From the NCBI RefSeq assembly GCF_014356525.2, contig NC_052505.1:26350549-26414548 (forward strand): a DNA stretch of 64,000 nt, read 5' to 3'. The notes beneath the pieces are model-generated. The model worked only from the letters and a program-made list of their open reading frames with translations, was not told the DNA's origin and made no database searches. This stretch comes from Nilaparvata lugens. Taxonomy: Eukaryota; Arthropoda; Insecta; Hemiptera; Delphacidae. A program made the position numbers and the translations under genes. This document shows, one piece after another, positions 1 through 10,531 of this stretch; the first letter of the stretch is position 1, and every line of letters starts with the position of its first letter.

Positions 1-98
1 AGGTTGCAGACCTAAAAACAAACTATGTGCCCAGGTTGCAAGTACAAGTTGCAGACTGCCATCGGCAACTAGCGTCTGCAATCGAAATCGGCAATTTT

Positions 99-452
99 TT
101 ATTGCCAACTCCGGTGTAAATGCGGCTTTAAAGATCTAGGAGTGTTTCCAAATAATGTCTTTTTAAATACGATATTGATATTAGGCTGGGTAGGCCCGTC
201 AGATGCTGAAGTACTTAGTGCAAGATTCTTAAGAGGCATAGGCCTATCTAATATACAGGCACTTGATTGAGCATCACTGTTCACATGTGAGCTTGATGTT
301 GCATTAGCAGATCCGAATTTAGGGTCATCTTTACCAATATCCACTTTATTTACCTTGGCTGGTGGTTCAGGTTCATCTGTGTCTGGGACATCTTTCACGT
401 TAGCCTTATTTTTTCTATTAAAAAAACTTGAAAGTTGTAGTTGTTTGGCCAT
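99..452 (-). pseudogene. Possible N-terminal piece of a hAT-type transposase ORF
   Basis: A 117-codon ORF opens with ATG and a lysine-rich start followed by 'SSFFNRK', then a Ser/Pro/Asp-rich low-complexity stretch. This kind of beginning is common in the hAT-derived TTF/ZMYM-type transposase-like proteins of insects. No zinc finger, DDE or dimerisation region is present. The last codons run into sequence (near 99-130) that resembles the ends of a hairpin repeat seen again at 44153, so the ORF is probably truncated by that repeat. A random ORF cannot be excluded. Confidence 0.3.
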
Positions 453-713
453 ATTGAAAAGTCAAATGTATGTCATTCCACAACACAAACCATGTTAAAT
501 TTATTACACTGGTAGAGTTACAGGCCACATTAACATTAGAGAGTAGACTAATGTCAATCTCTACACGATTCTCAAAAAAACAATGAACTACAAAAACAAT
601 AAAATGAAAAACATGTAGCCAGCAATGAATGAAACGTATAATGATAGTGTATCACACAGAACACTGAGAACAGAATAGTTTGATCATACTGACAAGTGAC
701 AGAAGACACTAAT

Positions 714-835
714 ACAGGTGTTTGGAACGCGTTGCCTAGTCGCCTAAAAAGTAGTCGTCATCTCTCATAATCATCCCCCTCACTCATTACCCACGCACAA
801 GCCTAAGAACTTATGTGGGCATCACCCTCAGTATA
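714..835 (+). mobile_element. 3' part of a tRNA-headed SINE
   Basis: The segment around 780-825 (CATTACCCACGCACAAGC, then 'ATGTGGGCATCA') is almost the same as the tail of the SINE at 34382-34570. The tRNA-like head is missing, so this copy is 5' truncated. Assignment rests on the match between the two copies inside this window. Confidence 0.5.
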
Positions 836-1162
836 AATGAAGAGATCCAATCTAACTCCAATATAATCTCTTTCTTCAGCTTCACCCTCCTTGGATTTAA
901 GGCGAGTCAGCAAGTGGCTCAGCAGTATTGCCAGCCTAGTCACTCAGAGAGTACACCACAAAAATTCCCCATTCTAAGCATAGAAAGCCCTGCGTTCACA
1001 CACTGCAAATGTGGCATAGTAATAGAATAGAATAAAAACAATTTTCTGTTGAATCGTCTAAAATATAACTCATGACTATAAACATTTAAATATACTTCCA
1101 AAATTTATTTATTTTAACATTTTTAGGTTTACATGAAAAATTTGAAAAAAATCTCATAAAAA

Positions 1163-1186
1163 CTGGGTAGGCGGCCGCCTACCCAG
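1163..1186. repeat. Perfect 24-bp palindrome
   Basis: CTGGGTAGGCGG is followed directly by its exact reverse complement, with a NotI-like GCGGCCGC centre. It is immediately followed by a second short palindrome (CCTAGG). Both are GC-rich islands in AT-rich DNA. Confidence 0.8.
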
Positions 1187-2240
1187 CCTAGGCCTAGAAC
1201 CGCCACTGCTCTGCAGGGCTTGTGTACAGTCCACATTACGTATAAGTTTCTATCAGTACTAAAGATATAGAGAATAAATATATGAGAATAAATTACAGTT
1301 AAGAACTCTTTAACAAACACTGAGTTGACAAACAATCAAACATTAATTACACATACTTGATATTCCAAAAAAGGGACTGGCTTGATGCTTTTAAAAATTA
1401 ATTAAAAAGAGACCCTATCTCCATGTGCTGCCATATAGGTCGAGATCACAAGCCAGAGAGAGGCAGTTCTCAGAAAATTCTCATCTCTTCCTCTAACAAT
1501 TTGTAAGCCTTCCTCTGATTGGCTTTCTAATCTTAGTAAAACGTGATGTAATTGGTTACTTAAGATTCAGGGTTTCTCCAACTTTGTTATACAAAGATAA
1601 ATACAAATTTATACATAAATAGCTTATAATAGCCTGTGAACATTCCAATAAATAAATCTCAATATTTGAAGCTTTAATGCGATATACATTTAATTTTTTA
1701 TGTGAGCTTTGTATACTCTTAGTTTTTCATACTTTTTTAGATTTCAATAAATATTTGAATAACATGATACGGTAATAATTGTTTTCTCATTACATAAACC
1801 TTCTTTAACATATAATATACAATTTTATGAGTAAAAAATATAATTTAATTCATAATAGTCGAGTGAGCAATCAGCTGATTTGTTTGATATTAATTCAATA
1901 AATTGTCAATTGATCTAAGATCGATTGATGTATTAATCAAAACAAAGGATTCTAACCTCAAATTGTACAAGCAATCCCTTTTTTTATATAATCTGCCAAT
2001 AATAAACAAGCTGCTTTATAATTTTATTTCTGCCAAAGAATTTTCATTACTGCATGATTATAAATTTGCATGGTTCTCTTATTGCTTTATAAATAATATG
2101 ACTACTCTTTATCATAAATAATATTCAATTTTATTTGAGTGATACCTAGACTAGGCTATCTATTCTTTCAATTTCACAATTCTACTAAAGATCAGTTGTT
2201 TACCTCAAAATTATTTTATGGTGAAAAGACACAACGTCAT

Positions 2241-2573
2241 AAATGATGTATTAATTCACAATTCAAAGTTTTACTCTCATTGTTATGGCAGCTTCAATGT
2301 AGGGGGTGAAATTTTCATTGCTGCAGCAAGTGTCAACTCAGCAGTTCCACACCTTCAACAGTGGGGATAAAGATGCGCATTTTTGCTATGTCCACCAACC
2401 AACTAGTCCAAATCAAGTTGCAAAGTCAAAAATTGTGTCACAGATACCCCATTCAAATGTCATTGTCAAACGATCAATTGTTGCAGCAATGAAAATTTCA
2501 CCCCGAGCATTGAAGCTGCTATAACAATGAGAGGAAAACTTTTAATAATTGTGAAATAATACATCATTTCAAA
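2241..2573. mobile_element. MITE with ~100-bp inverted repeats
   Basis: The left arm (about 2243-2340) and right arm (about 2475-2572) are imperfect reverse complements. Shared blocks include 'CTCATTGTTAT', 'GCAGCTTCAATG' and 'GGTGAAATTTTCATTGCTGC'. No protein is encoded between the arms. Length and structure fit a non-autonomous foldback-type MITE of unknown superfamily. Confidence 0.75.
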
Positions 2574-3219
2574 GAGAATTTAATGCTCTACGAACCTACG
2601 ATGAGTAATTATTTTTATGATGCATTGTTGGAGAGTTATAAGCCCTGAAAAAGCAAAACATTGCATGAAAACCTGTTATTTTAACAATTACACACATTTA
2701 AGAGCGAATATATTGGTAACTGTTGAGAATATCACGAAATTCCACTTAACAAATAGTGTGGAGAATTTACCAAGCTTTATGTTTGAATTGTTACAAATAT
2801 GGATTTTTTTCATCTATTTTTAAAAAGTTATAAGGGCAAAAATAGGAAAAAAATTGGTGGCAAATGTGTTTTTTTCAATAATGTCTTACCTTAAAGAGCA
2901 GATATCTCGAAAACTAGAGGAGATATAGAAAACGTTGTATGATGAACATTGTAGGAAATTATGTAAGCTTTAATTTGTTACATGACTGTCAAGTCCTTAA
3001 GATACATAGTTTTTGAGTTTTATGCGGAAAAACAAAAAATGGTACCTTTAAACCACCCCCACCCCCTTCAGCACAGAGGGTAGGGGTTGGGACTTTTGAT
3101 ATGTTTACCTCCCTGCTACCCTATACAGAACTGCTGGGTCAAAAATTGTCTTCTAAACATTTCCCTGCTCTATACCCTTTTTTGAGCATTCATTGCCTGG
3201 ACTATTTTGAGGTCTTCAA

Positions 3220-3872
<653 letters not shown>

Positions 3873-3879
3873 AGGCCTA

Positions 3880-5040
3880 TCATCGAATTTATCAATAATA
3901 ATTAATAATATTTATCAATAATATTATAATAATAATAAATTACGATTTTATCAAATAACTATCAACTTATAACATCTATTTTTCACAGTATTTAGAAATT
4001 TTTACTAATTTTTTTCTTATTGTGAATTATTCTTCCTGCATTGGACATCATTTTCAAGCCTTTCTTATTTCAAATCATCTTGAATTAACTTATCTACTTG
4101 GATCCTCCGATTCATTTGGCTAAAAAAAATTTAGCGATTGAATTGCATAGAATACAGAAGTAGGTCTATGCAATACAAGTAGTCAATGCAACTCTGCAGT
4201 TGAATAGCTGCCAATTTACCTTGATAGACTAGACTATTTTGGTAATAGACTGTTGTTTAATTAGTCATGTGTAATATTCTTTTCTAAATTGAGCTTGATT
4301 GTTCATTGTAATCAAATTACAATATGTTGTGATACTATTTGATGTTCAAGCATTTATGTTTGAGAATGAAGATGTTATACAGTACGGTACCACTAAATAA
4401 AGTTTAAAATAAAAAGCTGTATTCGTTGTGTTTTTGTCTACTTAGTAGCCATTAGTAGGTAACCTATAAAAGGGGGACCTTGACCTTGACCCTATAGGCT
4501 ACTCCAGGTCAAAAAAAAATATATAGGTACCGTAGGTTACAAGTTATTGGAAAAACATAATTGTAAGGCAGACATTCAGCCATACAAAAATGAGGCCTAG
4601 CCATTGAGAGATTGCATTTTGCATTCATGTAGGACTTGGACCTACATAATAAATATTCATCTTTTGTAGAGTAATAATTATAATTATACATCAAATCTTA
4701 GCCTACAAGAATGTTTTGTGAAGAAAAACAACAGGAAATGCAGAGGAGCAGATAAGCAGCTTAATTGTAGAATGCCATCCTTAGGGTCCTTCCAACCTTA
4801 TGCCATCCCTAGAAGGTGCAAACACGTACAATATTGGGACTATGTGTAGAACCTTACATTATATAATAGCTGGGCTCCCAACATATTCAGTTATTATGAC
4901 TTGGCAGATGTGTAGAGCACATCAATTGCGCTTTGGACTCCATTTACTCTAGGTTAGGATGACTGTGGCAAACACACATTAGTATAATGTGTGAAAAGCC
5001 TACATATCATAGGCTTCCAGCATTAAGTAGTATGTTGTTG
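3880..5040. other. AT-rich interval, nothing recognised
   Basis: No coding signature, RNA gene or clear repeat is visible. Short runs of AT-rich low complexity occur near 3880-3960. Confidence 0.5.
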
Positions 5041-5049
5041 TAGCAACTT

Positions 5050-6060
5050 CCGGAACACTCTGTTGTTTCACTCCTCCTCCGTCTCAAGGCCCAGGAAGCG
5101 GGCCACCCCACAGGGGTCGGTCCAGAGGCTGGCGGCTGTTAGTAGTGTCGGCTTCGAGGGGCAGCTGAAAATATGCTCTGTGCAGTGGGGTCCATTGCCA
5201 CAGTCGGGACATGTTGTATCACTCACACCATCAGTGATTCTGGACATGTAACTGTTCAGAATCACAGAGTAGCCCGATCTCAGTTGAGCAAGGATGGTGC
5301 AGGTTCTTCTGGACAGGCTTTTCTCATCAGCATTTATTTGGGGTGGATACCCCCCAAACACAGGATTAAGCCTCAGTGTGCTAATGCTCTCGTCGACCGT
5401 CTTCTTGTGTATGAACTTGATCCCCTCCTTGTACCTTGTGCTATCAATGTGCTATCAATGAATGGTCTTGGTTCCAGCCATCCAATTTCGCAGATCAGAT
5501 CATTTACTGATCGTGATCTTCTTATATGTCTTGGAGGCGGTTCCTTTAGGGTAACATGGTGGCAAGGATGATCCTGTTGATGGCAGGCTAACAGGTACTG
5601 CTGGGATATCATGCTGTTATGGCACTTGACTTTAAGTATTTCAGTCTCGCGATGCAGATGGTCCTCATCCGACATGAGGACACAGCCAGTTGATGTTCCT
5701 AGGGCTGCATTTTGGCATGATTGTAAATTACGCCAATGTGTATCCGAGAGCTGAGGTGACCAAATGGGTGCTGCATAGTTCAGGATACGGTAGACCTGTT
5801 TATGGCTTTGTATGACCTCAGCAGTGTTTCATCTTTGTTCTAGCCCCATGTACTGCCTGAAATGCACTTTAGCACGTTGTTCCTTGTCTTCAGCTTTCCG
5901 CGGACTTGCTGTGCATGTGCATTGAATGTTAGAATTGGATCGAATGTAACACAGAGGATTTTCGGGTTGGGGACTGTTTGGTAGTGAATAAAGTAGTATA
6001 GTAACTGTGTGCTGGACACCATTTACTCTAAATTTAAGATTACAGTGGTGAACCATGCCG
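5050..6060 (-). pseudogene. 3' end of a jockey/I-like LINE, decayed
   Basis: Read on the minus strand from 6060 down, three frames carry adjoining pieces of a LINE ORF2 C-terminus. The first piece contains 'PKILCVTFDP' and 'FNAHAQQVRGKLKTRNNVLK', the usual region just after the reverse transcriptase. A middle part follows. The last piece contains 'LAQLRSGYS' and the zinc-knuckle-like CPDCGNGPHCTEHIFSCP (C-x2-C, H-x4-C), which is typical of the extreme C-terminus of jockey/I-group elements. The frame changes at least twice, so the copy is dead and 5' truncated. Confidence 0.75.
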
Positions 6061-8195
6061 CTCTAGCAGCTATGCTGACAAGCCATTACCGCAATCTGCA
6101 TATTGTTCATTTGCTAATATGCATATTACAGATGTCGTACTTTCAAACTTGGAGGGCGCTCGGCAATAAATTGTCATTCTACTGTATGATCATATGTGTG
6201 CAAGTGGTGACTACAAAGTTGTGTTCTTCCTCATGTTGGCACTTGGAGCCTACTAGATTCCAAGTATACAAGACTAATGCCCAGTTGCAGAGTCGTCACA
6301 TAGAGTTAAAATCAGGCATTTAAGTTATTTATGAAGCCATAACTCCACTTTTTGTTCCACAGATGTCAAAGTAAACTATTGCTCCCATAAAACTAAAAAC
6401 GCCCAATAAAACACATGATTTTGTTGCAGAGTTGTCAAAAAGAGCTTATTTATGTCTCCAATAGCTAAAAACGGTCATTTAAGTTATGGGCCTGAAGTCC
6501 TGCTGTTAAATCCAATATCTACACTCACCAAATGCATTTTAGAGGTTGTGATAGCTTTTTTTGAAAGATGTTTAATAAAAACCATAATGTAATACTAGTA
6601 GTTCTGTGAACAGTAGACCTCGCGCAGTTATAAACCGCAGCCTCCTCTTATACTGTTCATCAGAGTAAATCCTGTCTGTATGTCGTGTCAGTGAAATATT
6701 GGTGTGAAAACGGCTAATGGCTGTTGGGGTTGGTGTATCAAAAAATGCTAACATCAAAAGCTAATCTCCTTCAAGACATACTGTCAACAGGACAGCCCGA
6801 GTTCAAAGCAGAGAAAGTTCGAGAGACAATGCTATGTTATTTTAGTTATTAATTGGATGCGTTATTGCATGCAATCAATAGTTCATTTATTTAATTATTT
6901 ATTCACAATGGAGACAACGGGTTTCCCCTAATATGTCTCCTTAACAATAAAAATTGTACAGATACAAATGAAAAAAGAAAAATAATGAAAAAATAATACG
7001 AACTTATGCAATAATAGATAATAGCAAAAAAACAACAATAAATAATAATAAACAACAAAAATAGCACTAATTCAAAAATGAAAAATACAAAGATTTCAAT
7101 CAAATAAATTGAGAATTCAAAATTCCAAAACTTATAAAAAAATTGAAGAATATAATAACAAATAATGAAAAAAAAACTTATCAATAGAATAAATAACATT
7201 TATAACTGAACGAGGTCCCAACCCATATTATGCACATCCACACTGATACATCAACTATTTATTTGATCAGATCACGCTTACACAAATAGTATATTTCGCA
7301 CCTAGAGCAGAAAATGGTTACCTCGCAAATCTGAGGTAATCTAAATATCAGGAAATTGTCCAAGTATTTTTATTTTTTATTCTTATTTGTCTAAATAACC
7401 TAAAAGATTATGTTCAATTATGTGGGAGGTTGAGTTTATACCTTTTTATTCTTTCAAATGACAATAAGATGATATTATTATAAATGTTTTAATTATTGAA
7501 TAATGGAAAGTTTTTTGATCAGCTGTTTTTGATCAACTTTCTTAGTTCCATGTTAGCGGCTGGAAAGGGTACTCTTTCCAGCCTAGGCCGGAAAGAAACC
7601 TGTTCTGACGTCAGACGAGAGTCGTCTGCAAACAATGTCTTTCAGATCTACGTAGGGACTGGAAAACAGCTGCTTTCTGTGCAGTGTGGCGAAAATTTAA
7701 TTATCATATTTCCGTAATTTAGCGAAAACCAGAAGATATCTAGGCGCCCAGACAAGCTTTTATAAGTTCTTTGCATCCTATTTGATAATGCATAAAATTC
7801 AATGAGGCATGCAATTTATAGTCTACACAGCTGCTGATTTTTCTACCAAGTTGCATTGAGATATTGCATTGCATGCATTTTTTAATCCACTCGACAGCTG
7901 ATTTATGATGAATAGTTCTATCACAGTATACATACAGTATGGAAACTTGGCTAGTACCCTGTCGCAAAAATCCGCCATCTGGTTAGGAAGCGCCGCATTG
8001 TAATAGTATTGATGGTAGGTTCGGATCACTTTAATGGTTCGGATCAATTGATCTCGTTCACTGCTACAAGCCAATCAGAAGACTAAGGATTGGAACTTCC
8101 CAAGGTCACGTGACGTGTCTAGTATTTGCGCCATGTAAAAATCATTGGTTAGATGGGCGTTTTATTGACAGTTTTCATTCTGTATCTATTCTGTG
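6061..8195. other. Interval without a recognisable gene
   Basis: 6920-7200 is A/T-homopolymer-rich and produces a meaningless Phe/Ile/Tyr ORF. A 45-bp block at about 7880-7924 is an inverted copy of 9373-9411, flanking the foldback element on the other side. Nothing else is recognised. Confidence 0.5.
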
Positions 8196-9380
8196 ATTCT
8201 ATAGTCTGATTTTTACTCTAATATTGGCGTATGAAGGAGGCTCCTTATTCCTTTTATATTATCCTTGAAATGCAAAATTTCCTAAAACCTTGTATATACG
8301 TCGACACGCAATTTAAAAAGGAACATACCTGTCAAATTTCATGAAAATCTGATACCGCGTTTCGACGTAAATGCGCAACATATAAACAAACATTTAAACA
8401 TTAAGAGAAATGCCAAACCGTCGACTTGAATCTTAGACCTCACTTCGCTCGGTCAATTATCGCTAAAAAATATAGTGAGAAATCTCGCCAAAAGCCAAGA
8501 TTCACCATATGGTTTATCAATTTTATGTGAGGTCTTTTAGGTCAGTTCACAGTAATGTCGATCAAAACTTTGCCCGATGCCAAGACATTGGTTGGTTAGA
8601 AGCATGTACGGAAAAAGTGAATAGAGCTGCAGTGTGCACTGACTTATGTGTGATGCTAATTCGAGATATAGCTAAATGGGCTTCGACAAACGACTGTGCA
8701 ACGACCAACCATTTATGACAGTGATTTTAAACTATGTCTCACATAGCTATGTTTGATTTTACGTAACGACTCTCCAACCGGGCATCTACCTCTCGCTTTA
8801 TTTTACTATTTACTAATATATCTTTACCATTCATGCATTGAACAGATCCAGAGAGAATCAGCAGTACTCTCTAGATGGTTCATAGAATGAACTAATCCCG
8901 CAGATCGCAAAGGACAAAATAAATAGAAATAGATTTAAAAGAGCAGTACGGAATTGGTTATATGATACTGGCATTTACCAGACCAAGGAGCTCATTGTAA
9001 ATAGGATATAGAATGAACTACTGTCTTCTTTTTATTCTACCTTTAATAACTAATAACAAACCTTTATAACTAAAATATTACTAATTACATTCTTTATACA
9101 TGTTTTAGAAAAGAATATTATTGACCGAGCGAAGTGAGGTTTAAGATTCAAGTCGACAGGTTGGCATTTCTCTTAATGTTTAAATGTTTATATGTTGCGC
9201 ATTTATGGCGAAACGCGGTAATAGATTTTCTTGAAATTTGACAGGTATGTTCCTTTTTTAATTGCGCGTCGACGTATATACAAGGTTTTTGAAAATTTTG
9301 CATTTCAAGGATAATATAAAAGGAAAAAGGAGCCTCTTTTATATGCCAATATTAGAGTAAAAATCAGACTATAGAATTAT
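8196..9380. mobile_element. Foldback element with ~260-bp terminal inverted repeats
   Basis: The left arm, 8196-8455, starts 'TTCTATAGTCTGATTTTTAC' and ends 'CTCACTTCGCTCGGTCAA'. It is the near-complete reverse complement of the right arm, 9121-9378. The arms also contain the blocks 'CCTTGAAATGCAAAATTT' and 'GGAACATACCTGTCAAATTT'. About 660 bp lie between them, including a LINE tail. The window's last 140 bp carry a third copy of the left arm, so this is a multicopy family. Confidence 0.8.
8840..9060 (+). pseudogene. LINE ORF2 tail captured between the foldback arms
   Basis: The plus strand reads 'NRNRFKRAVRNWLYDTGIYQ' and then a stop, followed by AT-rich sequence. This resembles the extreme C-terminus of insect LINE ORF2 proteins, where a basic 'FKRKLKxWL' type helix precedes the stop. 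Only about 40 residues are left and no catalytic domain is present. Confidence 0.45.
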
Positions 9381-9404
9381 TCATCATAAATCAGCTGTTT
9401 AGTG

Positions 9405-9553
9405 GACTAAAATACTACCCGTTCAAATACATCGAACATCTTGAAAATGTATCTTTCCATCAATGTTAGTATACAGTTGACTATAATACTACCCGTTCAA
9501 AACATCGAACATCTTGAAAAATGTATCTTTCCATCAACATTGTATACAGTTGT
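9405..9553. repeat. Two tandem copies of a ~76-bp unit
   Basis: 'ATACTACCCGTTCAAA' with 'CATCGAACATCTTGAAAA', 'TGTATCTTTCCATCAA' and 'GTATACAGTTG' occurs twice in direct order, at 9410-9480 and 9485-9553, with a few differences. Confidence 0.85.
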
Positions 9554-9555
9554 AT

Positions 9556-9862
9556 GCAGCGACTGGCATCTGCAATGTGAAATGTAACTCGACATTGCTT
9601 GGCTGCCAAGTGTCGCCTCAAGTCACAGAACGCACAAGGCTTGTGTCCACTCATCTCTCCCTGGTAATTGGAAATTGATCGACTGGCAAAACTGTTTGAA
9701 AGATCTAGGCAATTATGTTTAAGAAACAGAAGGATTGTTGTCGATAAATACCACAAAACACCTGAGACAAATGAGATGGTGTGTTCTATTCTTAAGACAT
9801 TCAATCATCTCCCAAACCATTTTACGACATATCAGGTGAGAACAATATTACTATCATATGTA
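9556..9862 (+). pseudogene. Inverted, decayed copy of a CSPP1-like exon and its splice donor
   Basis: From GCAGCGACTGGC onward this plus-strand segment is clearly homologous to the 3' 300 bp of the minus-strand exon at 34638-35198. Shared protein blocks include 'EIDRLAKLFE', 'CLRN', 'RIVVD' and 'SILKT'. Identity continues through the splice donor (CAGGTGAGAACAA) and stops about 20 bp into the intron. Gaps and substitutions in the upstream half break the frame. The retained donor means it was copied from DNA, not from spliced mRNA. It lies about 500 bp past the stop of the gene, in reverse orientation. Confidence 0.88.
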
Positions 9863-10064
9863 CTAGGAAAATCTTCAATCCTTGAGAAGGTGGAAAAGGG
9901 CAGTTAAAAAGATCTCTAGCACCACAGAGATGATTTTGTCTCGATCAAACATTTTAATAATATTATCAAAAATAGATATCCAATGTTAAAGTTCAGTATA
10001 TATAATGATAAGAATCAAGAACCTCCCTAACATGAATTACCTTATACAAATTACACATCTATTA

Positions 10065-10070
10065 TTTATT
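10065..10070 (-). terminator. Candidate poly(A) signal AATAAA for the CSPP1-like gene
   Basis: AATAAA on the minus strand lies about 280 nt after the stop codon at 10349. AATAAA is frequent in AT-rich DNA, so use is inferred from position only. Confidence 0.35.
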
Positions 10071-10348
10071 TAGGGTATGGCAGATACACAACACATATAA
10101 CGCTCATGAGTCTCAAATACCGACATATACACTGTATATTTCCGATTTATTTGAAATGTTGTGTAGTTTTCAATCAGGAAAACATAAGTTTGTCTGACCG
10201 CCATCATTTGCTAGTCTATTTAGCGTTAACCAATACACGTTATATATTATAATTAAAGCTAAACGTTACTTCTGCATACGAGAATATTATTGCATCTATT
10301 GTTGGAAATTTCCAGAATTTGGAACATTTCCTGACTTGTACGTGTAGC

Positions 10349-10531
10349 TTAAGGTGATCTACGTTTAGATTGTTGTTGCATTCTTTCGTTTAGTCTGAAA
10401 TGCTCCATCTGTAACTGACGGCGAAACGAACTCAACTGAGTTAGGACATTATCTGGCGAGGAATGCACTTGATCTGCATGATTTCCGAGTACAGATCTGG
10501 GTTGAATGTAGCTTCTTTCAACCGCTGGTAC
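10349..10531 (-). CDS. CSPP1-like gene, exon 7 (last coding exon)
   Basis: Acceptor TTCTGTTTAG precedes GTACCAGCGG. Sixty codons follow, then TAA. It encodes a basic helix-forming tail with 'LTQLSSFRRQLQMEHFRLNE'. The upstream exon ends in phase 0 and this one starts in phase 0. It is too short for ordinary ORF lists. Confidence 0.75.
   Translation of the reverse strand, partial: VPAVERSYIQPRSVLGNHADQVHSSPDNVLTQLSSFRRQLQMEHFRLNERMQQQSKRRSP

Larger units (their letters stand above)
453..2240. other. AT-rich interval without a recognisable gene
   Basis: No ORF with coding character is seen on either strand. The interval holds a SINE tail (about 714-835) and a perfect GC-rich palindrome (1163-1186). 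The rest is AT-rich unique-looking sequence. Confidence 0.5.

Noticed and set aside
6903..7199. 98-codon Phe/Ile/Tyr-rich ORF that looks like a membrane protein
   Set aside because: Complement of an A-rich low-complexity tract.
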